NCBI GenBank assembly: GCA_942490925.1
Contig: CALNYX010000017.1
Coordinates: forward strand, 682,001 to 746,000
Length of the DNA stretch: 64,000 bases
Direction of reading: 5' to 3'
From: CALNYX01 sp942490925
Lineage (GTDB): Bacteria; Chlamydiota; Chlamydiia; Chlamydiales; JAAKFR01
A model generated the notes under the pieces. That model was not told the origin of the DNA. It ran no database searches and was given only the letters and a program-made list of their open reading frames with translations. This document shows, one piece after another, positions 50,551-58,075 of this stretch; within the stretch, counting starts at the first letter, position 1; every line of letters starts with the position of its first letter. Made by a program: the position numbers and the translations under genes.

Positions 50551-51666
50551 CTAGTTTGAATCAGGAAAAGTTACAATCGACATATCGGGCCAGACCTTTT
50601 TATATGTCTTTATATTTTTAATCCTAATAGGACCGTCGTAAGCGTCCTTTTCAAGGCAGAGTCCATCTGCTAGATATAGGGTGACATGGCCCTCTTTTTT
50701 ATCTAGCATCAGAATAATATCTCCAGTCTTCAGTTTGTGTCCTGAAAGTGGTTCTAGTCTTGCATTTTTAAATAGCTTTGAAGTCAATTGTCTAGTAGGT
50801 GTGACCTCTAATTGTTTGCAGCGTAATTGTTGTGATCCACCCATCTTTTCCATGTCGCAACGTCTATGTTTATATCCACCATATGCTGCCACCACTAGAT
50901 TGCCGCAATTCCAACTTGAAAAATCCGGATGGTTTTTAAAAAACTCAAGGAGATTGCTGCTCAGTTGTGAAGGCAAAGAGATAGAAACACATGGCTGATT
51001 TGCTGACAGGGCACGGCAAAAAGTTAAGCCGTCTGCATGTTGAGCATATCTCTTGAGAAATTCAGTTATACTTAAACTGGATAATCTATTATCAACACCC
51101 GCCAGCTTAGCTCTCAATACTGGGGGATTAAATTCATCATTTTCTGCATGCGTAATCTCTATTTTTAACTCTCTTGGATTTGAGGAAAGTCTACGATCGT
51201 CTATTTGGGATGGTGTGGTTGCAAATTGCATTCTAGAAGAAAGATCGCTACTAAATCTGGTATGAGCACCCTTATGTGATGGTCTTGCAAAAAGAGAACT
51301 TCCCTCCATAACCATGAAATCAGCTCGTGTGAGCAGCTCCTGTTTATCCTGAGATAATTCAGTATGATCAGACAGACCACTCGAACTTTTAAAGCCCGAT
51401 ATTTGAAAGGCAACATGCAATGAAGAATCTGATGCTGGCGATGAACACATAGGACCCGATGAAAAAGCTGCTGTTTGATGCCTCTGCAGAATGTGAGAGA
51501 GTGTGTTAACGCGTTGTGCACGCTCTTTTTGAAGGGCACTATCATATCCATTTAAGTCTCCTGAAAGCCCTGAGCAAACTGCCAGCCCCTCAGTTGGAGT
51601 CCCCTGATGTAAAGAGGGGTTGAAGTAATCTTCCTCTTCTTTTTTGCCAAAAATAATATGTGTCAT
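50551..51666 (-). CDS. Putative effector with NlpC/P60-like cysteine hydrolase C-terminus, 371 aa
   Basis: Shares its first ~130 residues with the 582-aa neighbour. The C-terminal half has SSWNCGNLVVAAYGG (candidate nucleophile Cys254) and, 73 residues on, LKTGDIILMLDKKEGHVTLYLADG (candidate base His327). That order and the 'tGDIIL...GHVtLYl' block are those of NlpC/P60/papain-like amidases and LRAT-type enzymes. The substrate could be peptidoglycan or a host protein; nothing visible decides. The 14-bp gap to the upstream 476-aa gene suggests cotranscription. Confidence 0.7.
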   Translation of the reverse strand: MTHIIFGKKEEEDYFNPSLHQGTPTEGLAVCSGLSGDLNGYDSALQKERAQRVNTLSHILQRHQTAAFSSGPMCSSPASDSSLHVAFQISGFKSSSGLSDHTELSQDKQELLTRADFMVMEGSSLFARPSHKGAHTRFSSDLSSRMQFATTPSQIDDRRLSSNPRELKIEITHAENDEFNPPVLRAKLAGVDNRLSSLSITEFLKRYAQHADGLTFCRALSANQPCVSISLPSQLSSNLLEFFKNHPDFSSWNCGNLVVAAYGGYKHRRCDMEKMGGSQQLRCKQLEVTPTRQLTSKLFKNARLEPLSGHKLKTGDIILMLDKKEGHVTLYLADGLCLEKDAYDGPIRIKNIKTYKKVWPDMSIVTFPDSN

Positions 51667-51680
51667 GCTTCTTGCTTAAT

Positions 51681-53111
51681 CTAATTTTTGACCTGCGCCG
51701 TTACTGAAAGATCTCCCTCTCGCGAAGGGGTAATTTGGAGCATTACGCCCGTTGCACCGGCTAGCCTGTCACTTGCAGCTCCAAGTGTTGCAGCAGTAAA
51801 GACCTCCTTGCCTGTTAAGGGACCATTTCTAAGCGCGCCACCCACAACGGCTGCTGCTGCACTTCCTAGCATGGGATTTTTGATCGCCATTGTAACTACT
51901 GGGGCTGCAACTCCACGAACCACTCCTTTGAGAGCTTCCCTTCCCATTGAACTGCCCGCTTGCGTTAAAGCAGCAGATGAGACTTTATGTGCTGCAACCA
52001 TTGCGTCAGTTGATCCATTTACAGCTCCGCTAACAAGTGCAGCGAGTCGGCTATCTTTTATCGTTGCCCTAGCAAGAGCATCAACAACCCCAGTTTTAAA
52101 TTGCAAAGCAATACTTTCTATTAGTGCTCCTCCCATAAAAACAGAGAAACCTATGTTGAACGCAAAACAAACAGCCTTCATTGCAACAGCGCGTCTCTGC
52201 TGTTTTTTGATTGCTGCTAGCTGAGCTTGAAAAGCATCGAGAATTTGATGCAATTGCTGACTTGCACTTTCAGCAATTTCAAGCTCATGTTTCACTTCAA
52301 AGCATTTTTTCTGCAACTGATCACATGCTCTTTCCTCTTGCAGAATAAATTGCTTAATTTCACCACTTCTTGCCAAAAAAAGCGCTTGCTCCTGTTGATC
52401 TCGATCAATTTTTTCGCCCACAAGAGCATTGATCTGTTTTTCTTTTTCCTTAACATCTCTTTCAAACTGGCTAGACGCTTCTTCAAAAGCAGAAACAACC
52501 TGCTCGGTATTTACAAGGGACTGCGCTAGCAACAGACTCTCACGAGCCCTGCGAATTGTTTCTAATTGCATCCAAAAATTTTTACGCGACTGACGATTTG
52601 TTTCTCTAGGAAGCGGAATGGCTAATCCCTGTTTATTAATCGATTCGTATGATTTTAAGGTCTCATCGTCCTGCTGATGCTTCCCTTTCTGTTTCAGCCA
52701 ATCTATACATATCTGTGCAGCCTGATGAGACACCACAAAAAAATCTGATTCTCCCTCGGGAGATTGATCTAGTTTATTGAAGGGACAGAGCGAGTAGTAA
52801 ACTGTTAAAGCGCGCCCATCATAAACCTTTCCATCACTTCCCAACCATGGATCATCGAGATTCATCAATAAAGCTTGGAGACAATCAATCATTTTTTCTT
52901 GTAATAAAGCAGCATCCACAGCCCCTTGAGAAAGCTTTGCTTGTATGCTAGCAGTTAAACTCTTAAGAATGGTTGTCATTTCATCATACTGCGAGGATTG
53001 CCCGACAGCTTCTGCAAGTTTTGTTATTTCAAAACAACTTTTTCGTTGCCCGGCAGTTTCTCGTACATTGCAGGATCCTTCTAAAGCGGTGGTTTGTATC
53101 GATGCGCTCAT
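51681..53111 (-). CDS. Coiled-coil protein with U-box-like segment, 476 aa
   Basis: Residues ~84-140 fit the U-box outline: DDPWLGSDGKVYDGRAL (cf. DPV..SDG.tYeR.aI), then CPFNKL and a closing IDWLKQK. A long coiled coil follows (~205-300, FERDVKEKEKQINALV.., LQKKCFEVKHELE). The C-terminal third is Ala/Gly/Val-rich with weakly hydrophobic stretches (~305-430). U-boxes recruit E2 enzymes in eukaryotes and in bacterial effectors such as Legionella LubX. The match is degenerate. It overlaps the upstream 141-aa gene by one base (TGATG). Confidence 0.6.
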   Translation of the reverse strand: MSASIQTTALEGSCNVRETAGQRKSCFEITKLAEAVGQSSQYDEMTTILKSLTASIQAKLSQGAVDAALLQEKMIDCLQALLMNLDDPWLGSDGKVYDGRALTVYYSLCPFNKLDQSPEGESDFFVVSHQAAQICIDWLKQKGKHQQDDETLKSYESINKQGLAIPLPRETNRQSRKNFWMQLETIRRARESLLLAQSLVNTEQVVSAFEEASSQFERDVKEKEKQINALVGEKIDRDQQEQALFLARSGEIKQFILQEERACDQLQKKCFEVKHELEIAESASQQLHQILDAFQAQLAAIKKQQRRAVAMKAVCFAFNIGFSVFMGGALIESIALQFKTGVVDALARATIKDSRLAALVSGAVNGSTDAMVAAHKVSSAALTQAGSSMGREALKGVVRGVAAPVVTMAIKNPMLGSAAAAVVGGALRNGPLTGKEVFTAATLGAASDRLAGATGVMLQITPSREGDLSVTAQVKN

Positions 53112-53536
53112 CAGTTAGTCCCTTTAAAAGTCATAGATAGTGTAGCAAGAGGTGAGAGCAGGTGGTTAACGCTACCTCCCCCTGCCCATGTCTGCTCGTG
53201 CAGCTGTTCAACTTGTTGTTGAAGGCCTTCTCTTTTGTCCCTAGCTTCCAGCAGTAACTGCCCTGATTGTGCAAGCTGTGAATCAAGTAACATACGTAAC
53301 TGTTGCGTTCTCTCTAACCGTGCAACAAGCTCATGACTTGCAGAACTATCTGGGCTCGGTTGCTGCGCCCACTGCACAGTCTTATCAATATGTCCATTCA
53401 ATGCAGCTTGCTGCTCTCGAATTTTTGCTGTGTACTCCTCGATTAAGGCAGGCACATTTGTCTGTGGCAGAGAGACACCTCGACGTCTATCCTTTGCAAA
53501 GGCAATCAAGCGTTCTGCATCAACCGGCGTTACCAT
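53111..53536 (-). CDS. Coiled-coil hypothetical protein, 141 aa
   Basis: Gln-rich helical protein with a coiled coil over most of its length (YTAKIREQQAALNGHI.., LLLEARDKREGLQQQVEQL). It overlaps both neighbours, the 282-aa gene by 7 bp upstream and the U-box-like gene by 1 bp downstream. Its size and position next to large putative effectors would fit a chaperone-like or accessory protein, but it lacks the acidic character of typical type III chaperones. Confidence 0.7.
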   Translation of the reverse strand: MVTPVDAERLIAFAKDRRRGVSLPQTNVPALIEEYTAKIREQQAALNGHIDKTVQWAQQPSPDSSASHELVARLERTQQLRMLLDSQLAQSGQLLLEARDKREGLQQQVEQLHEQTWAGGGSVNHLLSPLATLSMTFKGTN

Positions 53537-54378
53537 TCTAACATCCCCCGAGCAACATTCAAGATGGCAGCCTCTCGCCTTTTAGCATCCTCAATTAATT
53601 TTTGCGTAACATCCGAGGGGCCTGCTTCCCCATCAGCTACCTCCAAGCCAAGGCGATCAGAAGCCTTTGAAGCCGAGGAAATGGCTTTTTGAGCAGCTAC
53701 CTCAACCCTTGCACGCAACTGTTCAAGCCGATCGAGATTCGCAAGATCTGTACGCGCCTCAAAAAACTGATTTACAAAATGTGTTGGATTTTCTCCTGAG
53801 GGCAAGGTCAGTGTCATCAAATCAAGCAACTCTTCACTCTGCTGATCAAACTCGATCAATAATACGCACAAAATCATGGAAAAATCTTCTCGTTCTTCCT
53901 CTGTTTGTAAAGCGTTATCTGTAAGTCTGTTTTCAAAATGGTCGAGAAGCTCGTGTGCTGGGGCGGTACCTCGAAGCGTAGCAATAATTTGACTAGCAAA
54001 ACGGTGATGATAACTAGATCTCCACTGCTCCAGTGTCATATCAGGCGGCAAATATTGCATGATCAATGCCTCCACCTGTTGACTGAGATCTTGGTCCCCT
54101 AAAAAGCGTATAACTCTGTAGTCAAGATGTGCTAATGTTAGAGCCTGCTCTTGCCCATCCTCATATTGCTTCAGAAGCTGGATAAGCAATACTTTAAGGG
54201 TTGCAGCAAGAGTTCTTCTCTCCTGAGATAGATCGGCGCGATATTCAAAAGCAATAAGACGCTGCTCTATTTCAGCAAATAGACTCCGTACTGCTTGTTG
54301 CCGTCCAATAAGCCGTAGGGTTTGAGCAGGCACAGTCTCTGTGGTCGAACCAACTCTTACCGACTCTAAATTTAGCAT
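53530..54378 (-). CDS. Helical hypothetical protein, 282 aa
   Basis: All-helical soluble protein. Two similar stretches (LAATLKVLLIQLLKQYEDG and FSMILCVLLIEFDQQSEEL) suggest an internal duplication of ~115 residues. Unknown family. First gene of the three-gene minus-strand unit, divergent from the U-box/CaaX gene. A TATATT box ends 8 nt before the ATG. Confidence 0.7.
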   Translation of the reverse strand: MLNLESVRVGSTTETVPAQTLRLIGRQQAVRSLFAEIEQRLIAFEYRADLSQERRTLAATLKVLLIQLLKQYEDGQEQALTLAHLDYRVIRFLGDQDLSQQVEALIMQYLPPDMTLEQWRSSYHHRFASQIIATLRGTAPAHELLDHFENRLTDNALQTEEEREDFSMILCVLLIEFDQQSEELLDLMTLTLPSGENPTHFVNQFFEARTDLANLDRLEQLRARVEVAAQKAISSASKASDRLGLEVADGEAGPSDVTQKLIEDAKRREAAILNVARGMLEW

Positions 54379-54431
54379 ATTTTTTTAATATAGAAAGTTA
54401 AGTTTAAGAACTTTATAATACACCTAAAATT
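54379..54431. promoter_or_regulatory. Divergent promoter region of the effector island
   Basis: A 53-bp AT-rich gap between divergent starts. TATATT on the minus strand lies 8 nt before the 282-aa gene, and TATAAT (54414-54419) on the plus strand 12 nt before the 303-aa gene. Neither gene has a ribosome site. The -35 boxes must lie in or across the opposite gene's 5' region. Confidence 0.45.
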
Positions 54432-55343
54432 ATGTCAACAGTTACAAGAATCTTACAGCTACAACCAATTCAGCTACGGCGCACACCTGACTTACTCCAG
54501 GAGTTGGCCTCTTTCCAAGAGATATTTAGAGAGCATGAAGATCCCCGATCCATGCAGCTCCATGCTTGGATCAACACAACCCTAAGTTCTATTTCTGAAG
54601 ATTCACTCTCTTCAATTACAACAATTGAAGAGGTCGCTCAAAGGCAATTAGAAGCTTTAGGACAGCTACTGCTTACAGATGTCAATGTACACATGCCAAC
54701 TGATCCTATCTTAGAAAATCGGCAGTGGGTATGGGAGCGAGCAGAATTAGAGGCATATCAACAAGAGTACGGCAATCTATCCCCTCATAATGGTGAGACT
54801 ATTCAAGTTGATGAACATCCCTTTATAAAAGCCATGATTGTTTGGTTTAAACAGCTAGTTATAGAGGATCAGCAGCCAGTAGAAAACAGACTAAGCAGCG
54901 CAACAACTCCAGGCACTCAAGAACTCTTTGAAAAAATGGCCACTACTGCTCGGACACTTGCGGCTACTCGCTCTCTTCAAGAAATGATTATACAACTTTC
55001 AGCGACATATGAATCAAGTCTAGCAACTGTTAAAGCTAGTGCTGATGAGGAGACAGTCAGACAAAATGAGCGTTTAGAGAAACATTATGCCGAAACAGCA
55101 CAAACCGTTGAACACCTCGAGGAGCAGCACAAAAAGAGAGCTGCTGCACAAGAAGCGGCCCAACGTGATGTAGAGCAAAGAGCAGTCGCTGTTGCTGGCA
55201 GATGCAACGTCCAAGATGCCCAAATTAGAGACCAGCAACGCTGCTTACAACAAAATCGAGAAACATTCGATGCTCTTGTCAGACGCGTACAACAGCTTGA
55301 ATCTGAAATTGGTAATACAAAAACCATTTGTACAGTGATGTAG
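54432..55343 (+). CDS. U-box-like, coiled-coil protein with C-terminal CaaX box, 303 aa
   Basis: Residues ~83-140 closely follow the U-box outline: TDPILENRQWVWERAELEAY (cf. DPV...G..YER.aIe.W), GNLSPHNGETI (cf. GN.SPlTG..L), then HPFIKAMIVWF (cf. PN.aLk..I..W). Residues ~165-298 are a coiled coil with Glu/Gln-rich heptads. The protein ends in CTVM, a eukaryotic CaaX prenylation motif with Met favouring farnesylation. I infer a host-membrane-anchored E3 ubiquitin-ligase mimic. A TATAAT lies 12 nt before the ATG, and the 139-aa gene follows with its own AAAGGAG. Confidence 0.65.
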   Translation: MSTVTRILQLQPIQLRRTPDLLQELASFQEIFREHEDPRSMQLHAWINTTLSSISEDSLSSITTIEEVAQRQLEALGQLLLTDVNVHMPTDPILENRQWVWERAELEAYQQEYGNLSPHNGETIQVDEHPFIKAMIVWFKQLVIEDQQPVENRLSSATTPGTQELFEKMATTARTLAATRSLQEMIIQLSATYESSLATVKASADEETVRQNERLEKHYAETAQTVEHLEEQHKKRAAAQEAAQRDVEQRAVAVAGRCNVQDAQIRDQQRCLQQNRETFDALVRRVQQLESEIGNTKTICTVM

Positions 55344-55355
55344 AAAGGAGACACA

Positions 55356-55775
55356 ATGCTACCCCTTCCCCAATCAATTCAAAAGGAAATTGCTCAGCTG
55401 GATCACGTTGTTGAAGCTAAAAAAAAACAATTGCTTGCAATTATTCAAGAAACGGTGACTTTAGCGATTTCCCGACTTGAAGCGGCTATTGAGCGGCAAA
55501 AGGAACTCATGGAAAAAAGAGAAACTGTTACAACAGAGCTTAAAAAACTTCTAGCTCATGAAAAACAAGAGCTTAATGAACGCTTGGCAACAGCAAAAGC
55601 CGCAACGGCTGCACTACCCACACTCCCCCTTTCTACCCATGCTATTTCACAGAGTCAAATGCAAAACTATTTAAATGAAATTTCAAGGCTGATTGCAAGA
55701 ATCGAGAGAGAAAGCAAGCTTACAAGAAAGAATGTATTTGCGCTAATTGCCTACCCACTACCAAAGGGCCTTTGA
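55356..55775 (+). CDS. Coiled-coil hypothetical protein, 139 aa
   Basis: AAAGGAG 5 nt before the ATG. Almost wholly helical with a strong coiled coil at ~5-80 (LEAAIERQKELMEKRETV, LKKLLAHEKQELNERL). A second plus-strand gene of the island, 12 bp after the U-box/CaaX gene, so probably translated from the same mRNA. No family recognised; an effector partner or chaperone role is possible. Confidence 0.75.
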   Translation: MLPLPQSIQKEIAQLDHVVEAKKKQLLAIIQETVTLAISRLEAAIERQKELMEKRETVTTELKKLLAHEKQELNERLATAKAATAALPTLPLSTHAISQSQMQNYLNEISRLIARIERESKLTRKNVFALIAYPLPKGL

Positions 55776-55800
55776 CCTAAATCAAATAAGGAGAATTAAT

Positions 55801-56154
55801 GTGAGTTCACAAGCCCTTCAACCCGCATACCAAGCTCAAGGCGTTTTAGACATGATCTACAAGACTACCATAGAGGTAGAACTTGCTAATAGCCAGTTAG
55901 AGCAGGAAATAAACACCTATTCAGCGATTATTGCAGAACGTCGAAAAACTAAAGAAGCTGAGATAAAGGCTATTGACATGCGTATCAAAATAGTCAGTGC
56001 CCGTTTTACTGCTTTAAAAAAAGAGTTAGCTTCTAAACTAAACGCACAAAACGTCCAGTCAAATCGAAATGCAAAAGAGGTTTTGAATACTGCATCAGTT
56101 CAAGACTATATGAGATTGTTGAATGATGTGCGCAAAAGCCTTATTAATCTTTAA
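55801..56154 (+). CDS. Small helical protein, 117 aa (GTG start)
   Basis: The start is set at GTG 55801 (VSSQALQPAYQAQG) because AAGGAG lies at the right distance before it; in-frame ATG upstream lies inside the previous gene. Helical, with a coiled coil at ~20-85 (LEQEINTYSAIIAERRKTKEAE). It follows the 139-aa gene by 25 bp in the same unit. Not recognised. Confidence 0.65.
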   Translation: MSSQALQPAYQAQGVLDMIYKTTIEVELANSQLEQEINTYSAIIAERRKTKEAEIKAIDMRIKIVSARFTALKKELASKLNAQNVQSNRNAKEVLNTASVQDYMRLLNDVRKSLINL

Positions 56155-56172
56155 CCCTTAAGGGCATTTTTT

Positions 56173-56796
56173 ATGTCACAATCGATAGCAGCCACAACAC
56201 TCTCTTTGCAGCAACAAAATATTGAGGGGATGGAACAATTATCAGCTTCAATCCAAAAAGCAATAAAGTTGATGGAACGCGTCAAAGCACAAACTACCGC
56301 CCTTGAAACAGATCGTCAATCATTCGAATCCCTTCTATCCGATCGGAAGATTGAGGAGACTAGCCAACTTGCTCAAATTGAAGATGAAATCCGTAAATGT
56401 GAAGCTGCTATCACCTCTACCCAACAACAAATTAAAGGACTAGACGCTCAGATTGCAACACGCAACGACCACTGGAAATTGATGGCATACGCACAACTTT
56501 GCTGCTACATGGGAGCAAGTTACAGAAGAGCCCAGGAAGGTAAACACTTTCAATTTGACCCTGGCCCTTTTGAATCAAGCCCTGCTGTTAAAACTATTGT
56601 AGGAGGAGCTTTTAAAGAAGTTTACCTAAATATTCTTCGAGTTCAGGGATTAACTGATGTCACCGGCCCCTTGAGACGTATCCCTAACTCCCCCTTTCCA
56701 GATCCTTCTAGGCGGTTGGAAAGAAAAACTGGTGATGCACATCCAGAAACACTTGGATGGGTCTTTAGTAAAGAGCAGGGCTGGATGAAACCCTGA
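56173..56796 (+). CDS. Coiled-coil hypothetical protein, 207 aa
   Basis: Residues ~10-95 form a coiled coil (SIQKAIKLMERVKAQ, IEDEIRKCEAAITS). The remaining ~110 residues are a separate domain with FQFDPGPFESSP and ending HPETLGWVFSKEQGWMKP. No ribosome site; a CCCTTAAGGG palindrome precedes the start. Fourth plus-strand gene of the island. No known family. Confidence 0.65.
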   Translation: MSQSIAATTLSLQQQNIEGMEQLSASIQKAIKLMERVKAQTTALETDRQSFESLLSDRKIEETSQLAQIEDEIRKCEAAITSTQQQIKGLDAQIATRNDHWKLMAYAQLCCYMGASYRRAQEGKHFQFDPGPFESSPAVKTIVGGAFKEVYLNILRVQGLTDVTGPLRRIPNSPFPDPSRRLERKTGDAHPETLGWVFSKEQGWMKP

Positions 56797-56839
56797 ACTC
56801 AACTTGAAATAAACCACTTAGTTAGTTCATAATGTGGGT

Positions 56840-57880
56840 ATGTCATTACCACCTATTATTCTATTTGGACAATACTGGGATTGCTACCCTAGAAAAGTCC
56901 AGCAAGCACTCATTCCTACGCTTGCAACTCTTGGCTATAAAACAATCTGTATGGAGGAGGCACCCGACTGCTCTGAAACAGAGATTTTCAGCAAGCTAAG
57001 AGGCGCAATCGAAGAAGTAGCTGAGCTCTCCTCGGCAGCTGAGGCTATTGCTGCAGGAAAAGGAGTAGATCCAAGAAGCCTTCATGAAAAACCTGTTGAA
57101 GCTCTCCATCAACTTCTTCAGGGGCATGTACCAAATAAGGGTTGTCTAGGAGTTGCCAAAAAGATCAAGAGTCTTCCTGCGGCTAGATTAAAACTTGCTA
57201 TGTTGACACAAGCTAAAGAGCTCGGTTTTCAATTCAAGGGAATCGACATTGGATCGAGACAACTTGAAGCAATGATGCGTCCAGCTTCGATATCCGGGCG
57301 AGCGCATAATGCCGAGTTAAAAGCTGCAGAACGGGCCGATGCCTTTGTTACAAATCTGTTGAAGTTGCACTCACAGAAAGAAGGCATTATCTTTTTTTGT
57401 GGCGCAATCCATGCTCAAGCTCTGATTACAAGACTGACAGAAAAGGGATTAAGTGAAGAGCGCATTGTGGCCTCTTTTCCACATACAACAGAGCAGTATA
57501 TGCGAATTGAAAACATAGTTGCTGCTCATCTTGAACGCTCTCCTACTCTTAGAGGCAAATCGTGCCCTCTTACCTCTGACAAAGATGTTGAAGCTCTTGC
57601 AGATCGCATCGTTGAGCAAGTGCATATGAAAAGCAGCAGGTATATCAAAGAAGTTGAGTCACTTTATGCAAAACGTCTAGCCCGCATATTTGATTGTACA
57701 TTTAAGGCTTTTGAAAAGGGTGAATACTTCATTGACGTGCGCACTGAAAAAAATGAGGCACTAGTTCAGAGGCTGACTGAGAAGAAAATCCCTTTTTACT
57801 ACGAAGGTGATGAACTGGTTATTCCCAATGTGAATACCCCAGAAGTAAGCCCAAAAATCCACTCTTTAGACAAGAGCTAA
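56840..57880 (+). CDS. TIKI/ChaN/EreA-like superfamily protein, 346 aa
   Basis: The N-terminal ILFGQYWDCYPRKVQQAL with TICMEEAPD, the central FKGIDIGSRQLEAM, and IIFFCGAIHAQALITRL match the fold pattern of the TIKI/TraB/ChaN/EreA group (first strand GE.H, E in the second, GxD with R, then GxxHxxxL). The usual first-strand Glu-x-His is replaced by GQYW, so metal hydrolase chemistry is doubtful. Start could also be GTG at 56834. A scrap of what may be a paralogue lies at 59282-59408. Confidence 0.5.
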   Translation: MSLPPIILFGQYWDCYPRKVQQALIPTLATLGYKTICMEEAPDCSETEIFSKLRGAIEEVAELSSAAEAIAAGKGVDPRSLHEKPVEALHQLLQGHVPNKGCLGVAKKIKSLPAARLKLAMLTQAKELGFQFKGIDIGSRQLEAMMRPASISGRAHNAELKAAERADAFVTNLLKLHSQKEGIIFFCGAIHAQALITRLTEKGLSEERIVASFPHTTEQYMRIENIVAAHLERSPTLRGKSCPLTSDKDVEALADRIVEQVHMKSSRYIKEVESLYAKRLARIFDCTFKAFEKGEYFIDVRTEKNEALVQRLTEKKIPFYYEGDELVIPNVNTPEVSPKIHSLDKS

Positions 57881-57890
57881 TGATGCTATC

Positions 57891-57964
57891 GCTTGGTGAG
57901 CAGCAGTATTGACCAGCTGGTCTAACGGCGCATCATCTGTTTTGGGAACTATGCAGCGCCTCTT
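57891..57964 (-). pseudogene. Duplicated C-terminal fragment of nagZ
   Basis: 74 bases match the 3' part of nagZ at 59444-59517 with three differences, and translate to RRCIVPKTDDAPLDQLVN plus TAAHQAIA. No other part of nagZ is present and no start exists. It lies directly after the TIKI-like gene, mirroring the intact nagZ after the scrap at 59282-59408. It is evidence for a tandem duplication in which the 58-59 kb gene sits between the copies. Confidence 0.9.
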
Positions 57965-58075
57965 CTTCTCTGAGAGAAGCTTCAACTTTCGAGTTTCAAT
58001 TGTAAACATCTTAATAAACTTGCGTTAAAAAATACACAGGCCTAGCATTGATCTCCAAAACAGTGGAGAACATTA

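Noticed and set aside
51688..52224. 178-codon plus-strand frame opposite the Ala-rich part of the 476-aa gene
   Set aside because: Long frames antisense to Ala/Gly-rich coding sequence are expected by chance, and the end matches duplicated minus-strand coding.
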